From Noviherbaspirillum sp. L7-7A (GTDB lineage: Bacteria > Pseudomonadota > Gammaproteobacteria > Burkholderiales > Burkholderiaceae_D): a DNA stretch of 64,000 nucleotides. The stretch lies in NCBI RefSeq assembly GCF_019052805.1, contig NZ_JAHQRJ010000001.1, forward strand, positions 3,782,001-3,846,000, given 5' to 3'. The translations under genes and the position numbers were made by a program. The stretch's first letter is position 1, and each line of letters begins with the position of its first letter. The notes beneath the pieces were generated by a model. That model was not told where the DNA came from. It saw only the letters and a list, made by a program, of their open reading frames with translations, and searched no databases. Below are positions 1 to 8,806 of the stretch, in pieces.

Positions 1-10
1 CGGCGGGCAG

Positions 11-508
11 ATGCCAAGTTCGCTCAACGGCATCAAGTTCGACGACTGGCATGATGTTCCTACTTCCCACGAGGCCTGGAATAACGTTGAAGGCCAGTGC
101 TGTTTTGAAGAGCCGGCATTCTGCCCGCCGCAGGGCAAAATGCCGGCGGCTGGCGTTGTTGTGGAAGAAGCGGATGGTAGATTCTGGCTTGTGGCCCCTT
201 CCAACGGATTCGGAGGTTATCTGGCGACGTTCCCGAAGGGACGTATCGAAGGTAAGGTAAGCCGGCAGGCAAGCGCCATTCGTGAAGCTTATGAGGAAGC
301 AGGGCTGAAAGTCAGGATTACAGGATTTCTTGCTGATTCAGACCGTACGCAAAGCTACACGCGCTATTACCTTGCGCAACGTGTTGGTGGAAATCCTGCA
401 CTGATGGGATGGGAATCACAAGCAGTTCATCTTGTGCCGCGCTTAGCGCTTCGGTTTTTTTTGACACATACCAAAGATCAACCCTTGCTGAAGGCCATTA
501 TTGGCTGA
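11..508 (+). CDS. NUDIX hydrolase family protein
   Basis: A 165-residue protein of the Nudix fold, which hydrolyses nucleoside diphosphates linked to another moiety; the substrate cannot be read from sequence. The Nudix helix is visible at residues 91-99 as REAYEEAGL, preceded by FPKG at 74-77. The first glutamate of the canonical Nudix box falls on Val83 and the loop is one residue short of common relatives. Relatives that I recall share the opening MPSSLNGI and a non-Glu residue here, so the substitution may be a subfamily trait. The ATG at 11 is used, but the frame is open to the window edge, so a longer start is possible. No operon partner is visible; the next gene is about 390 bases away on the same strand. 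Confidence 0.75.
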   Translation: MPSSLNGIKFDDWHDVPTSHEAWNNVEGQCCFEEPAFCPPQGKMPAAGVVVEEADGRFWLVAPSNGFGGYLATFPKGRIEGKVSRQASAIREAYEEAGLKVRITGFLADSDRTQSYTRYYLAQRVGGNPALMGWESQAVHLVPRLALRFFLTHTKDQPLLKAIIG

Positions 509-900
509 GATAAGAACAATAAAAAAACCAGTGAAATAAGTTCTCGATGCCACAATGGGCGTTGGATCAGTTGTTGGAAAAACGGATTGTGGCCCGGAGC
601 AAATGTTAAAGGCAAATTAAATACACACTTTTACATTCATCATTTATTATTGGGTTATGAATGAATACTGTAGCACAGCGGCAGTAGCCCGGAATCCCAA
701 ATTTGTTTTAACTACAGTGTCGCCTATTTTTAATCATCCATAGATCAAAAAACCAATTACTGATTTATCTCATACTTTCGAAATGCCGCACTAGAGAGGT
801 GCAATCCGAATGCCTAGTCTGCAAGCTGAAATACCGGCAGGTTTAAGCTGACACTGCTTTGCCTATCTCATCAGCTGCTCAATTGGTCTTGGAGTTGCAA
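509..900. other. Intergenic region upstream of tyrosinase gene
   Basis: AT-rich non-coding stretch between the Nudix gene and the tyrosinase. It presumably carries the tyrosinase promoter. A GGAG ribosome-binding sequence lies at 891-894, six bases before the ATG at 901. I see no convincing sigma-54 or sigma-70 promoter and no RNA gene. Confidence 0.5.
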
Positions 901-2352
901 ATGTCCTCTCTGCATATTAACCGGCGTAATTTCGTCAAGAGTTTTACTTCAGCTGCAGCACTCATATCCTTTCCAAGCCTCGTGCTTGGTCAAACTACCC
1001 GCATTCGTCTTGAATGGCAGCAATTCAAGACCACAACGCAATATACGCAGTTTCTTGATGCTATAAAAAGAATGCGTGCCAGCACGGCAACGAGCAGTCC
1101 TTCCTCGTGGACTTATTGGGTCAATGCCCATGTCAATTACTGCCCTCATGGCACTTCTTACTTTCTGGCATGGCATCGTGGTTATCTGTATTACTTTGAG
1201 CAAGAACTGCGCAAGATGTATCCGACTTTGACGCTGCCGTACTGGGACTACTATAAATACTCCAGAATACCAGCCGAGTTCACCGACCCGGCCACGGGCA
1301 ATCCGCTTTATGTGTCGCGTACTGGCACCAATGTCTATAACGCGCTGACGCTGGCACCGTTTGCCTCCACCGTCGTGAACTTTCAGCGGGGTACTTCAAA
1401 CGCATTCGAGACGTCGATAGAATCCCAACCCCATAATCCAGTGCACAATTTGATCGGCGGGGAAATGGCAAACATGACTTCTCCAAGAGACCCGATTTTC
1501 TTTCTGCACCATTGTAATATTGACCGGCTGTGGTATGCCTGGGTGCGCTCTGGCGGCAAACGCGTTCCTTATACAAGTAATCCATATAACTCATCGACTA
1601 GCAATTCTTATTGGGCTGGGTCATTCAGATATGGATCGACCATGACAATAGAACGATACAAAACCTATACGCCTAGCTGGCTAGGCTACGATAACGCCAA
1701 CAATACCCGGCCAACTTCGTTGCCACTATCGGCCAAGGTGATCAGTCCGTTTAAGCTCACACAAGCACAAGTGCCGCAGTTTGTTACTCGACCGCCTGAC
1801 GGAAATTTTCCGGCGACTGCTGCAAGGGCAATATCTGCGACCAGTCGGTCTTTGGGTGGTGTCGCAAGCGTGGGTTTAAGCGAAGCTTCTGTCAGTGCGC
1901 GTTTGCCTTTAAATGGAACGAATGTGCAGGTTGTGCAGAATGCTGTAACAGCGGCACTCAGTGCGCCTGCTCAATTGGCTCCCGATACTGTGCGGTCGGT
2001 CAAGGTCGTATTAGAAAATCTGCAACTGCTCGGTGCCGGTGCCCAGGGCGGCTATTTCTACAAGGTCTATATCAACTTACCTGTTTCAGGAGATGCCACC
2101 GGAGGTGGTGAAAAGTATTTGCTTGGGACGATGGGGCCGTTTGAAATTGCTGGCGCTTCACATCATGGTTCAGCCACCTTGGAATTTCCGGCCACCGAAG
2201 TCTTGTCGAAATTCTCGTCAACCGAGCTACAAGAATTTACTGTCTCTTTCGAGCGCGTCAGCGGCGAAAATGCTCCGCGCGGCCAAGTACTGCGTGTAGG
2301 AGAGATTCGTATCGAAGTTTCTACTGATGCGCCTTGGAATGATAATCCTTGA
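901..2352 (+). CDS. Tat-exported tyrosinase / polyphenol oxidase (type 3 copper protein)
   Basis: A 483-residue type 3 copper oxidase that should oxidise phenols to o-quinones. The N-terminus has a twin-arginine signal (NRRNFVKSF, residues 7-15) followed by a hydrophobic stretch to about residue 30, so export of the folded protein is expected. Copper A ligands are His77, His83 and His92 (NAH, CPHG, AWHRGY). Copper B ligands are His178, His182 and His203 or His204 (HNPVH, then DPIFFLHHCNIDRLW). A roughly 130-residue C-terminal extension resembles the beta-rich shielding domain of polyphenol oxidases. I chose the ATG at 901 because it has GGAG upstream and places the RR motif at a normal position; a TTG at 859 would add 14 residues. 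It is followed by a broken P450 gene on the opposite strand. Substrate and physiological role are unknown. Confidence 0.88.
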   Translation: MSSLHINRRNFVKSFTSAAALISFPSLVLGQTTRIRLEWQQFKTTTQYTQFLDAIKRMRASTATSSPSSWTYWVNAHVNYCPHGTSYFLAWHRGYLYYFEQELRKMYPTLTLPYWDYYKYSRIPAEFTDPATGNPLYVSRTGTNVYNALTLAPFASTVVNFQRGTSNAFETSIESQPHNPVHNLIGGEMANMTSPRDPIFFLHHCNIDRLWYAWVRSGGKRVPYTSNPYNSSTSNSYWAGSFRYGSTMTIERYKTYTPSWLGYDNANNTRPTSLPLSAKVISPFKLTQAQVPQFVTRPPDGNFPATAARAISATSRSLGGVASVGLSEASVSARLPLNGTNVQVVQNAVTAALSAPAQLAPDTVRSVKVVLENLQLLGAGAQGGYFYKVYINLPVSGDATGGGEKYLLGTMGPFEIAGASHHGSATLEFPATEVLSKFSSTELQEFTVSFERVSGENAPRGQVLRVGEIRIEVSTDAPWNDNP

Positions 2353-2636
2353 TCTTGTGCACCTTGAACCTGGCTACCGCCTACCAGCGCTGTAGCCAGG
2401 TGCTTGCTTAGACCCGCGCCCTAATGTTTTCCACTACTGCGGGTAATTCTTGACCTGACCAAATAACATGATTACGCCTCACGCCAATCTTATCTAAGCG
2501 TCCTAGAAATTGATATGTACAAACACTGCTAAATGGTCACCGCTCCTCTACATGAGGTTTTGAATCAACAGTAAGGGCTGAGGGATGTTATCCATGGAGA
2601 TTGATCGCCAGCTCCCAGGACAGGGAAGCATTATCT

Positions 2637-3558
2637 TTACCGACGCCGAAGTTTCAGTTGTAACCCAACGGGCGCCATTGTGAATGTCAGTCGTTTTTGG
2701 ACCGATTTGCCGTCGGGTGTATCGAGGGCACTGATATCGAAGTTTTTTACTAATATGGTAATCACCATCTTCATTTCTTCAATAGCGAGAAAGCGGCCTG
2801 GACACAAACGCGGACCAGCGCCAAAAGGCATGCATGCCTTGCGATGTATGGACTCGGATACGCTGGTCATCCAGCGGTCCGGGCGAAATGCGCAAGGGTT
2901 CGCGAAATGCATTTCTTTCAATGCGCCCACACGCGTTAGCAACAAAATCATCGTGCCCTTCGGTATGGCGACGTCGGCGACAACTGTGTCGTGATTTGCC
3001 TCTACGCCGACGAGAGGTGCGGAAGGCCGGAGTCGCATCGATTCATTAATGCAGGCTTCGATAAAGTCCAGTTCGCCAAGTTGCTCATGGCGAGTGGACA
3101 CGGCATCTTTACCTATGATCCTGTCGACTTCCTCACGGATACGTAGCAACACGTCTGGAGACTGATGAGCGAGGTAGATAAACCAGGCAAGTGAGTGCGC
3201 CGTGGTATTTTCGCCGGCCAGAAGGAGCGTGACTATATTGCCGGCCAATTCGGAGTCCAAGAAAATAGATTCATTTTCATCGCGCGCCGCAATCATTGCT
3301 TCCAATAAATTGCTAGGCTGATCGAACAAGGCCGGACTGTTATTCATCCGGTCTCTTGCCAAGCGGATGAACTCTTGTACAGACTCGCTAACGATCCTGT
3401 TGTTTTCATCAAGCCTGTGATCCTCGGCCTGCTTAATCCAATGCCAGTACGGCAATGGGGCGAACAAACGCTTTTGAAGCATGCGAAAGATGTCACCAAG
3501 ATTGCCTTGGACGACAGGCCCTTCGGATTCGCTTGTATTAATATCCGTTCCGAATGGT
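2637..3558 (-). pseudogene. Cytochrome P450, 3' portion, truncated at its 5' end by an IS2-like element
   Basis: The reading frame encodes the C-terminal two thirds of a cytochrome P450. Visible motifs are the I-helix oxygen-binding stretch LLAGENTTAHS, the K-helix ESMRLRP (ExxR), and the heme-cysteine loop FGAGPRLCPG, with Cys as axial ligand. About 150-200 N-terminal residues are missing. Homologous sequence (PFGTDINTSE) continues upstream of the first ATG and stops where the right end of an IS2-like element begins near 3559. I found no 5' half beyond the other end of that element (after 6304), so the insertion was accompanied by loss of the 5' part. A second decayed copy of the same gene tail lies at 14579-14948. 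The fragment is unlikely to be functional. Confidence 0.85.
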
Positions 3559-4196
3559 CTCGCCCCTATATTCCCGTACTACCGGCGTTAGTTGCTCGAA
3601 GCCTGTTTTTCTCTAAACATGCGTGGCGGCAGGTACTTTAGCGCGCTATGCGGGTGCTTCGTATTGTAGTGCTCAAACCAGTCCACCAAATGTCGCATCA
3701 CAGTTCCGGCATCCGGGCGTAATGCCAGCCTGGCTTAGTCGCGCTTAATGGTTTTGACCAGACCCTCGGCCATCCCGTTGCTCTGTGGGCTTGAAACCGG
3801 CGTGGTCACCGGCTTGAGACCCAGTGCAAGCGCAAACAATCGGGTCTCGGCAGCGGTATAGCAACTGCCATTGTCGGTCAGCCATTCGATCTCCGATGGC
3901 GTCGTGTTGTTTGGACCAAATCGAGACTCGACCGCTTGCATCATCAAGTCGCCCACCAGCCCGGCGTCAATGCCTTTTGTCGTTGCCACCCAGCTCATGA
4001 CTTCCCGATCGCAGCAGTCCAGCGCAAAGGCTACCCGTACCCGTTCGCCATTGTCGCAAGCCACTTCAAAGCCATCCGAGCATCAGCGGGTATTGCTGCT
4101 GTCGACGGCTACCTTGCCATCGTGCCTGCGGGTAGAGACAGGTCGTTGACCATGACGGTAGAGCAGCAGGCCATGGTCCCGCATGACCCGATAGAC

Positions 4197-5613
4197 GTAT
4201 ATGGACTCCTCCTTTTTTGCAAACAATTCGTTTTGGGCGTTGAGGTACGACTGCTCACGTATATCCGGTCTCTGACTGCTCGCTCCTCTACGGAGCTGGA
4301 CCATGATGGGCTATTCGCGCGCTGATTCCCTATCATTTGTCCGGGCTTTGTAGCCTTTGTCTATTTCGGGTTCTTTCAGCGCCGGTTCGACCTATTTGCC
4401 ATCAACGATTTGCTTTGCAATCGTGGTAGTGATTCGCTGCGTTTCTTTCTTTAACGATGCTTCTTCTATCCACTTCTCATAACTCGTTTTCCCTCATACT
4501 GACACCGCTTCCGGTTGATAGTCGGTACCATTCCTGGTCATCGCCCACGCAATTCGAGCAGTTTTATTGGCCATCGCCACGGCGGCGACGTTATGGTGCC
4601 GCGTCGTGGCAATCCGTGTAATCCACTGGCTTAGCCGATCCGTCTTTGTTACGGCAGTGCGCATGACGGATCTACCTCCATGCACAAGCAGCATGCGCAG
4701 ATAGGCGTCACCGCGCTTGCTGATGCCCAGCAATCGCTCTTTTCCACCTGAGCTGTTTTGTGCTGGCGTCAACCCTAACGATGCCGCCATTTGCCGACCA
4801 TTTGCGAACTGGCTGGCATCGCCAACGGTAGCCACCAACGCCGTTGCGGTAATCGGCCCGACACCGCGCAAATGCTGCAATCTCCTTGCCACCGGGTCGC
4901 TTGCCGCCATCTGAGCAATCTCGCGGTCCAGTTCGCTGATTCTTTCATCAAGCTGCCGCAGGTCTGATTGCAAACCTGTGAGCAACCGGCGAAAGCGCTC
5001 GGTCAGACCGTTGTTCATGTCTTCCAGCCAGCAGGCGATTGCTTGCCGCAACTGAAGCAATTCTCGCGGCGCCACCAAGCCGTATTCGGCAACCAGGCCG
5101 CGGGTCTGATTAGCTTTGGCAACGCGCTGCGCGATCAGCTCGGAACGGATGCGGTGTACCGCCTGCATATCCTGTTGCTCGACCATTTTGACGGCGACAA
5201 AGCGCATGCTCGGCCGACTCATTGCCTCGCAGATCGCTTCAGCGTCATTGGCATCGTTCTTGTTGCTCTTGACGTAGGGTTTGACGAACTGGGGCGCAAT
5301 GAGTTTGACCTGAAAGCCATGCCGCTGCAGTTGTCTTGCCCAATGGTGGGCGCCGGCGCATGCTTCCATGCCGATCTCGCAACCTGGCTCGATCCGCTCA
5401 ACGACTTCTTTAATCCAGTCTGCCCGGTTCAGCTTCTTGCGCCAGACCGGCTTTTCGAAGCGATCCACACCATGCACCTGGAAGACATTTTTTGCCAAAT
5501 CGACGCCAATGCGGATAAGCTTCGTATCGGACTCCGTCTTCGACTGGTTGTGTGGAAACTCCAGTGTGACACTTTTGCGTGCTCCTTGCGGGGAGGAGGA
5601 GTCCATTCCATTG
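4197..5613 (-). mobile_element. IS1111-type element (IS110 family) nested inside IS2-like orfB
   Basis: A 1.4 kb element whose borders are inferred from the clean interruption of the host orfB frame. Short inverted repeats lie just inside both ends: TATGGACTCCTCC at about 4200 on the + strand and AATGGACTCCTCC at about 5607 on the - strand. Subterminal repeats of this kind are typical of the IS1111 subgroup. It contains one transposase gene and about 300 bases of non-coding sequence downstream of it. No target duplication is expected for this family. Confidence 0.78.
4494..5606 (-). CDS. IS110 family (IS1111 subgroup) transposase
   Basis: A 370-residue DEDD transposase that uses a bridge-RNA-type mechanism in this family. 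The N-terminal RuvC-like domain starts at RIGVDLAKNVFQVHG, with acidic residues in GVDLA, GMEACAGAHHWA and KNDANDAEAI. The C-terminal transposase_20 domain is seen as LRGVGPITATALVATVGD and ASLGLTPAQNSSGGKERLLGISKRGD, with the catalytic serine in NSSGG. The frame is intact. The start is uncertain: the ATG at 5606 lies within the inverted repeat, and no ATG or GTG lies closer to the RuvC-like domain. Confidence 0.88.
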   Translation of the reverse strand: MDSSSPQGARKSVTLEFPHNQSKTESDTKLIRIGVDLAKNVFQVHGVDRFEKPVWRKKLNRADWIKEVVERIEPGCEIGMEACAGAHHWARQLQRHGFQVKLIAPQFVKPYVKSNKNDANDAEAICEAMSRPSMRFVAVKMVEQQDMQAVHRIRSELIAQRVAKANQTRGLVAEYGLVAPRELLQLRQAIACWLEDMNNGLTERFRRLLTGLQSDLRQLDERISELDREIAQMAASDPVARRLQHLRGVGPITATALVATVGDASQFANGRQMAASLGLTPAQNSSGGKERLLGISKRGDAYLRMLLVHGGRSVMRTAVTKTDRLSQWITRIATTRHHNVAAVAMANKTARIAWAMTRNGTDYQPEAVSV

Positions 5614-5843
5614 TTTGTGGTTAGGAGACTGTCCAGTCGGCCTGGGATGCTGATGTCGCAATACACCCCAGACCCGTCGGTAGCCATAGGTGCCGAGGCC
5701 GTGAATGACGTGCCGAACGTCTTCCAGCAGTGACGTGTCATCCATCCGGCTGCGTGCCGTGCGGCGGTCAGTCCAGTCATCAGAACGCTTGCGTAGTGCC
5801 ACGAGATGACTGCGCGCCACGCCAAGGGTCGAACACACCAGTC

Positions 5844-6245
5844 TCATTGGTCGTCCCCGGGCAACAGCGGCGAGCGCGCAATCCACTTTTTTGCTTTGGC
5901 AAGGTCCACTGCTTCCTTGAGGATGTCATTCTCCAAAGTCTTGCGTCCCAATGCCGCTTCCAGTTGCTTGAAGCGCTTCATTGCATCCTGCAGTTCAGAT
6001 GCTGGCACGACGGGCTCATTAGCACCTACGGCAACCAACAATCCTTCTGTATAGACTTTGCGCCACTGGAATAGCTGGCTGGCGGTGATGCCCGCCTCCC
6101 AAGCTACCAGGGACACCGACATCCCCGGTTCCATGCTGCGCTCAATCAATTCGAGCTTCTGTTCCGGGGTCCAGCGTCTGCGCCGCTGGACCCCGGTAAT
6201 GACTTCCACTTGCTGATCTCTTCCCGAAGGCATAGGCATATCCAT
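5844..6245 (-). CDS. IS2-like transposase OrfA
   Basis: A 133-residue IS3-family OrfA. The helix-turn-helix region (RRRWTPEQKLELIERS followed by AWEAGITASQLFQW) covers residues 20-65, and a leucine-zipper-like helix (LQDAMKRFKQLEAALGRKTLEND) follows. Its 3' end overlaps the start of orfB. The overlap contains the slippery heptamer AAAAAAG on the - strand (5886-5892), the classic site of -1 programmed frameshifting that makes the OrfAB transposase in this group. Intact here, but without a working orfB it cannot mobilise the element. Confidence 0.82.
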   Translation of the reverse strand: MDMPMPSGRDQQVEVITGVQRRRRWTPEQKLELIERSMEPGMSVSLVAWEAGITASQLFQWRKVYTEGLLVAVGANEPVVPASELQDAMKRFKQLEAALGRKTLENDILKEAVDLAKAKKWIARSPLLPGDDQ

Positions 6246-6304
6246 AGCAGTATTCCTAGTCGTTAGTTTAAGGAATACCGACGGTCCGGGGAATCAGGGG
6301 AGTA

Positions 6305-6886
6305 CTTCAGTAGCGACAAGTCGTCACTTAGAGTGCGTAACAGTGCGCCACCCATGAAACACAGTTTCTATTGCATAACGCATGGTAGCAACACGATGCA
6401 CCAACATCATACAGTTACAGTTCGCCTAAAAAGTTAGAGACCCTATAAGCAACCCCATGCTTTTTAAAACAAGCCATCCAATCATCGTCTGCACTCTGCA
6501 CATGAGAGGACACGCGTCCGTATTAATTCTCAAGAGCGGCGGAAATTCCCCTGAGTGTAACAAAAAAATTTATTTTTTGTTTCAAATTTGAAATATTTAC
6601 AGATTTATAGTTATAATTTCATCCGGGAAACGACGGGGCGTAGCCGATGGAGTATGTTCCGACGACTAGCATGCATCTTTCTACATTCCGCCATGCTTCG
6701 ATTCATAGAACAAATCAAACTGACCTTTGAATCTGCATCAAAAATTGTGTTCAACAGTTTAACTGTCACATATTGATGAAGCACTGAGCAGATCGTACGA
6801 ACGCGGCCATTGCAATCACATATCCAAATCAGTTGCTTGCTCCTCTTTTCTGGTACTGCTACGTAATGAATCTCTAGAATGTCACT
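6305..6886. other. AT-rich intergenic region left of the UbiA cassette
   Basis: No gene recognised in about 580 bases. On the - strand it does not encode the missing N-terminal half of the P450 interrupted by the IS2-like element. It becomes very AT-rich from about 6550 and presumably holds the promoter for the following + strand genes, but I could not identify a specific box. Confidence 0.4.
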
Positions 6887-8338
6887 ATGAATAAAATTTC
6901 TTTGGCTGAAGTGGCACTGTCTATTCCTCTGGTAGTGGACTTGGATGGCACGCTAACTCCAACGGACACTTTAGTGGAATCCATTTTCTCGCTACTCAAA
7001 AAAAACCCCCTCAATATTTTTGTTGTACTCCTTTGGCTTTTCACTGGGCGCGCGGAGTTTAAACGTCGGGTTGCTTGCAGAACTAACTTTTCGATCAAAA
7101 CTATACCGTGGCGAGAAGATTTTCTAACCTGGTTGCGTGAACAGCATAATAATGGCCGAACATTGGTCCTCGCAACGGCGGCACATCGAACAATAGCGCA
7201 AGATGCTGCGCACCATCTGGGATTTTTTCATAAGGTAATTTCAACTGACAGTGGGAGCAATTTAAAAGGGACCGCAAAGCTTCAAGAAATCCAAAAGCAG
7301 ATCGGCTCGCGTTTTAGCTATGCGGGCGATAGCTCAGCAGATTTACCTATCTGGCGAGCAGCTGAAACCGCGGTTCTGGTCGGTGCGTCCCAGGCTATAA
7401 GCCGTGAAGTGCGTGAAAGCGGGAAAGTAGAGATCGAATTCCATAACCGAAAGGCTGGGGTAGTCATCTGGCTACGCGCGCTCCGAGTGCACCAGTGGTT
7501 GAAAAACCTACTCTTATTCATACCTATCCTCGCCTCTTTTGCCTTCGACGATGCTTTAAAAATCTCGGCTGCGCTAATTGCATTTGCCAGTTTCTCATTT
7601 GCTGCATCTGCCACTTATATCTTTAACGATCTGTGGGATTTAGAAAGCGACCGTAAACACCCAAGAAAGCGTTATCGGCCTTTTGCCAGCGCTCATGTAC
7701 CTATTTTTCAGGGCGTTATAGTTGCAGGTGGGCTCTTCTTGACCTCATTGGTCTTGGCCTGCTTTGTCTCTTATGCATTTGCTAGCATGGTAGTGGGATA
7801 TATCGTCCTAACTACGTTGTATAGCTGGACGTTGAAACATTATGTACTGATTGATGTGTTGATGTTAGCAGTCTTATACACGTTCCGCGTCCTAGCAGGC
7901 TCTATAGCAACTGAAATCCACATTACACAGTGGCTGCTCGCTTTCAGCATCTTTATGTTTTTTGGTCTTGCCCTTATTAAACGGTGTGCGGAGCTAAAGT
8001 CGCTCCAAATGGCGCAGAAGAAGAATACTGAGGGGAGGGACTATCAAGTGGAGGATTTGGCTGTGCTTTGGCCTCTTGGTATCGCGGCGAGTCTTTGCTC
8101 CGTAGTCGTGTTTGGGCTTTATATCGGTGCGCCACAAACCAAGTCGGCATATGCCAACGCGGATTTGCTTTGGCTCGTAGGCCTAGGTTTGCTTTACTGG
8201 AATGCACGTCTATGGATTAAAACAGCGCGGGGAGAAATGCATGACGATCCAATTGTGTTCGCTGCAAGGGATTTCGGTAGCCAGGCCACGCTGTTGATGA
8301 TGATCGGTTTAACCTTGCTCGCACGGCTTCTAGGATAA
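6887..8338 (+). CDS. HAD phosphatase-UbiA prenyltransferase fusion (decaprenyl-phosphate phosphoribosyltransferase-like)
   Basis: A 483-residue two-domain protein. Residues about 14-190 form a HAD hydrolase: VVDLDGTLT (Asp18, Asp20), ATAAH as the second motif and GDSSADLPIW (from Gly147) as the Mg-binding motif. Residues about 200-483 form a multi-pass UbiA-type domain. Its first acidic motif, NDLWDLESDRKHPRKRYRP from Asn247, is the pattern seen in enzymes that attach phosphoribose to a polyprenyl phosphate (DPPR synthase type), not in quinone prenyltransferases. By family logic the UbiA half makes polyprenyl-phosphoryl-5-phosphoribose and the HAD half could remove the 5-phosphate. The next gene starts 9 bases after the stop, implying co-transcription. 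The precise lipid and sugar are inferred. Confidence 0.82.
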   Translation: MNKISLAEVALSIPLVVDLDGTLTPTDTLVESIFSLLKKNPLNIFVVLLWLFTGRAEFKRRVACRTNFSIKTIPWREDFLTWLREQHNNGRTLVLATAAHRTIAQDAAHHLGFFHKVISTDSGSNLKGTAKLQEIQKQIGSRFSYAGDSSADLPIWRAAETAVLVGASQAISREVRESGKVEIEFHNRKAGVVIWLRALRVHQWLKNLLLFIPILASFAFDDALKISAALIAFASFSFAASATYIFNDLWDLESDRKHPRKRYRPFASAHVPIFQGVIVAGGLFLTSLVLACFVSYAFASMVVGYIVLTTLYSWTLKHYVLIDVLMLAVLYTFRVLAGSIATEIHITQWLLAFSIFMFFGLALIKRCAELKSLQMAQKKNTEGRDYQVEDLAVLWPLGIAASLCSVVVFGLYIGAPQTKSAYANADLLWLVGLGLLYWNARLWIKTARGEMHDDPIVFAARDFGSQATLLMMIGLTLLARLLG

Positions 8339-8347
8339 GAAAAGTTG

Positions 8348-8713
8348 ATGAATCCTCTGATCCTGGCTGTTATAAGCATTTGCTTTTCTGTGACTGCGCA
8401 ATTTTTACTCAAGGCTGGTATGGGCAGTAGCTCCGTAAAGACAGCTTCAGCAACTTTTTCCGGCATGTCGACGCTGCTTGCAATTTTTACACAACCTTAT
8501 GTCATAAGCGGGTTTGTGTTTTATGGCCTCGGTGCTGTGGTCTGGCTCTCCGTACTTTCCCGGTGGGATGTCAGCAAGGCGTATCCCTTTGTAGGTATAG
8601 GGTTTGCGATGACTGCATTGATAGGACTTTTTATAGGAGAGCAAGTCGGTCCCCTACGTGCCGGCGGCGTGATCTTGATTTGCGCAGGTGTATGGATGGT
8701 TGCGAAGTCATAG
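8348..8713 (+). CDS. Small multidrug-resistance-type (EamA/ArnE-like) membrane protein
   Basis: A 121-residue, four-helix membrane protein of the SMR/EamA type: helices near residues 3-22, 39-60, 66-85 and 95-115, with Gln18 and Lys22 in helix 1 (VTAQFLLKAG) and the typical PFVGIGFAMTALIGLFIGEQ in the second half. Short proteins of this shape include drug exporters and flippase subunits for lipid-linked sugars (ArnE/ArnF and the mycobacterial Rv3789 type). Its position 9 bases after the phosphoribosyltransferase-like gene and before a membrane protein favours a flippase or accessory role for a polyprenyl-phosphate sugar. The ATG at 8348 is used; a TTG directly before it is an alternative. Confidence 0.72.
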   Translation: MNPLILAVISICFSVTAQFLLKAGMGSSSVKTASATFSGMSTLLAIFTQPYVISGFVFYGLGAVVWLSVLSRWDVSKAYPFVGIGFAMTALIGLFIGEQVGPLRAGGVILICAGVWMVAKS

Positions 8714-8806
8714 AGAAGCATGCTTGATACAGTGCCGGTCCGTATGAAGGCGGTTTTCATAAGAAGCATGCCTTGAATCTTTCCTGAAAAATAAATTGAG
8801 AATCAA

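Larger units (their letters stand above)
3588..5886 (-). pseudogene. IS2-like transposase OrfB, split by IS1111-type insertion and carrying two nonsense codons
   Basis: The DDE transposase half of the IS2-like element, read from a GTG at 5886. The 5' piece (5886 to about 5614) ends in GYRRVWGVLRHQ and SPNHK. The 3' piece (about 4196 to 3588) resumes with VYRVMRDHG, so the insertion point can be rebuilt to within a codon. Catalytic residues are visible in DCCDRE, LTDNGS and [12 protein letters not shown]. Two further lesions are in-frame stops: TGA where Trp of NTRWCSDGFE is expected (4083-4085) and TAA where Tyr of KRDY is expected (3735-3737). The natural stop is at 3588-3590. Not functional. 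Confidence 0.82.
3559..6304 (-). mobile_element. IS2-like insertion sequence (IS3 family), interrupted by an IS1111-type element
   Basis: An IS3-family element of the IS2 type read on the - strand. Imperfect terminal inverted repeats of about 27 bases lie near 3561-3589 and 6274-6304; both read inwards as C-x-CCCCT, then ATTCCC, then CGG. Subtracting the inserted element (4197-5613) leaves about 1.33 kb, the usual length for this group. orfA is intact, while orfB is split by the second element and carries two in-frame stops. The element sits in the cytochrome P450 gene. I could not identify a clear target-site duplication. Confidence 0.8.

Noticed and set aside
76-99. Unusual Nudix box lacking the first Glu
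   Set aside because: Relatives with the same opening sequence, as far as I recall, also lack it, so it is probably a subfamily feature rather than damage.
6588-6776. A 62-codon frame in the AT-rich gap before the UbiA cassette
   Set aside because: No ribosome site, no hydrophobic or domain pattern and biased toward chance in AT-rich DNA.
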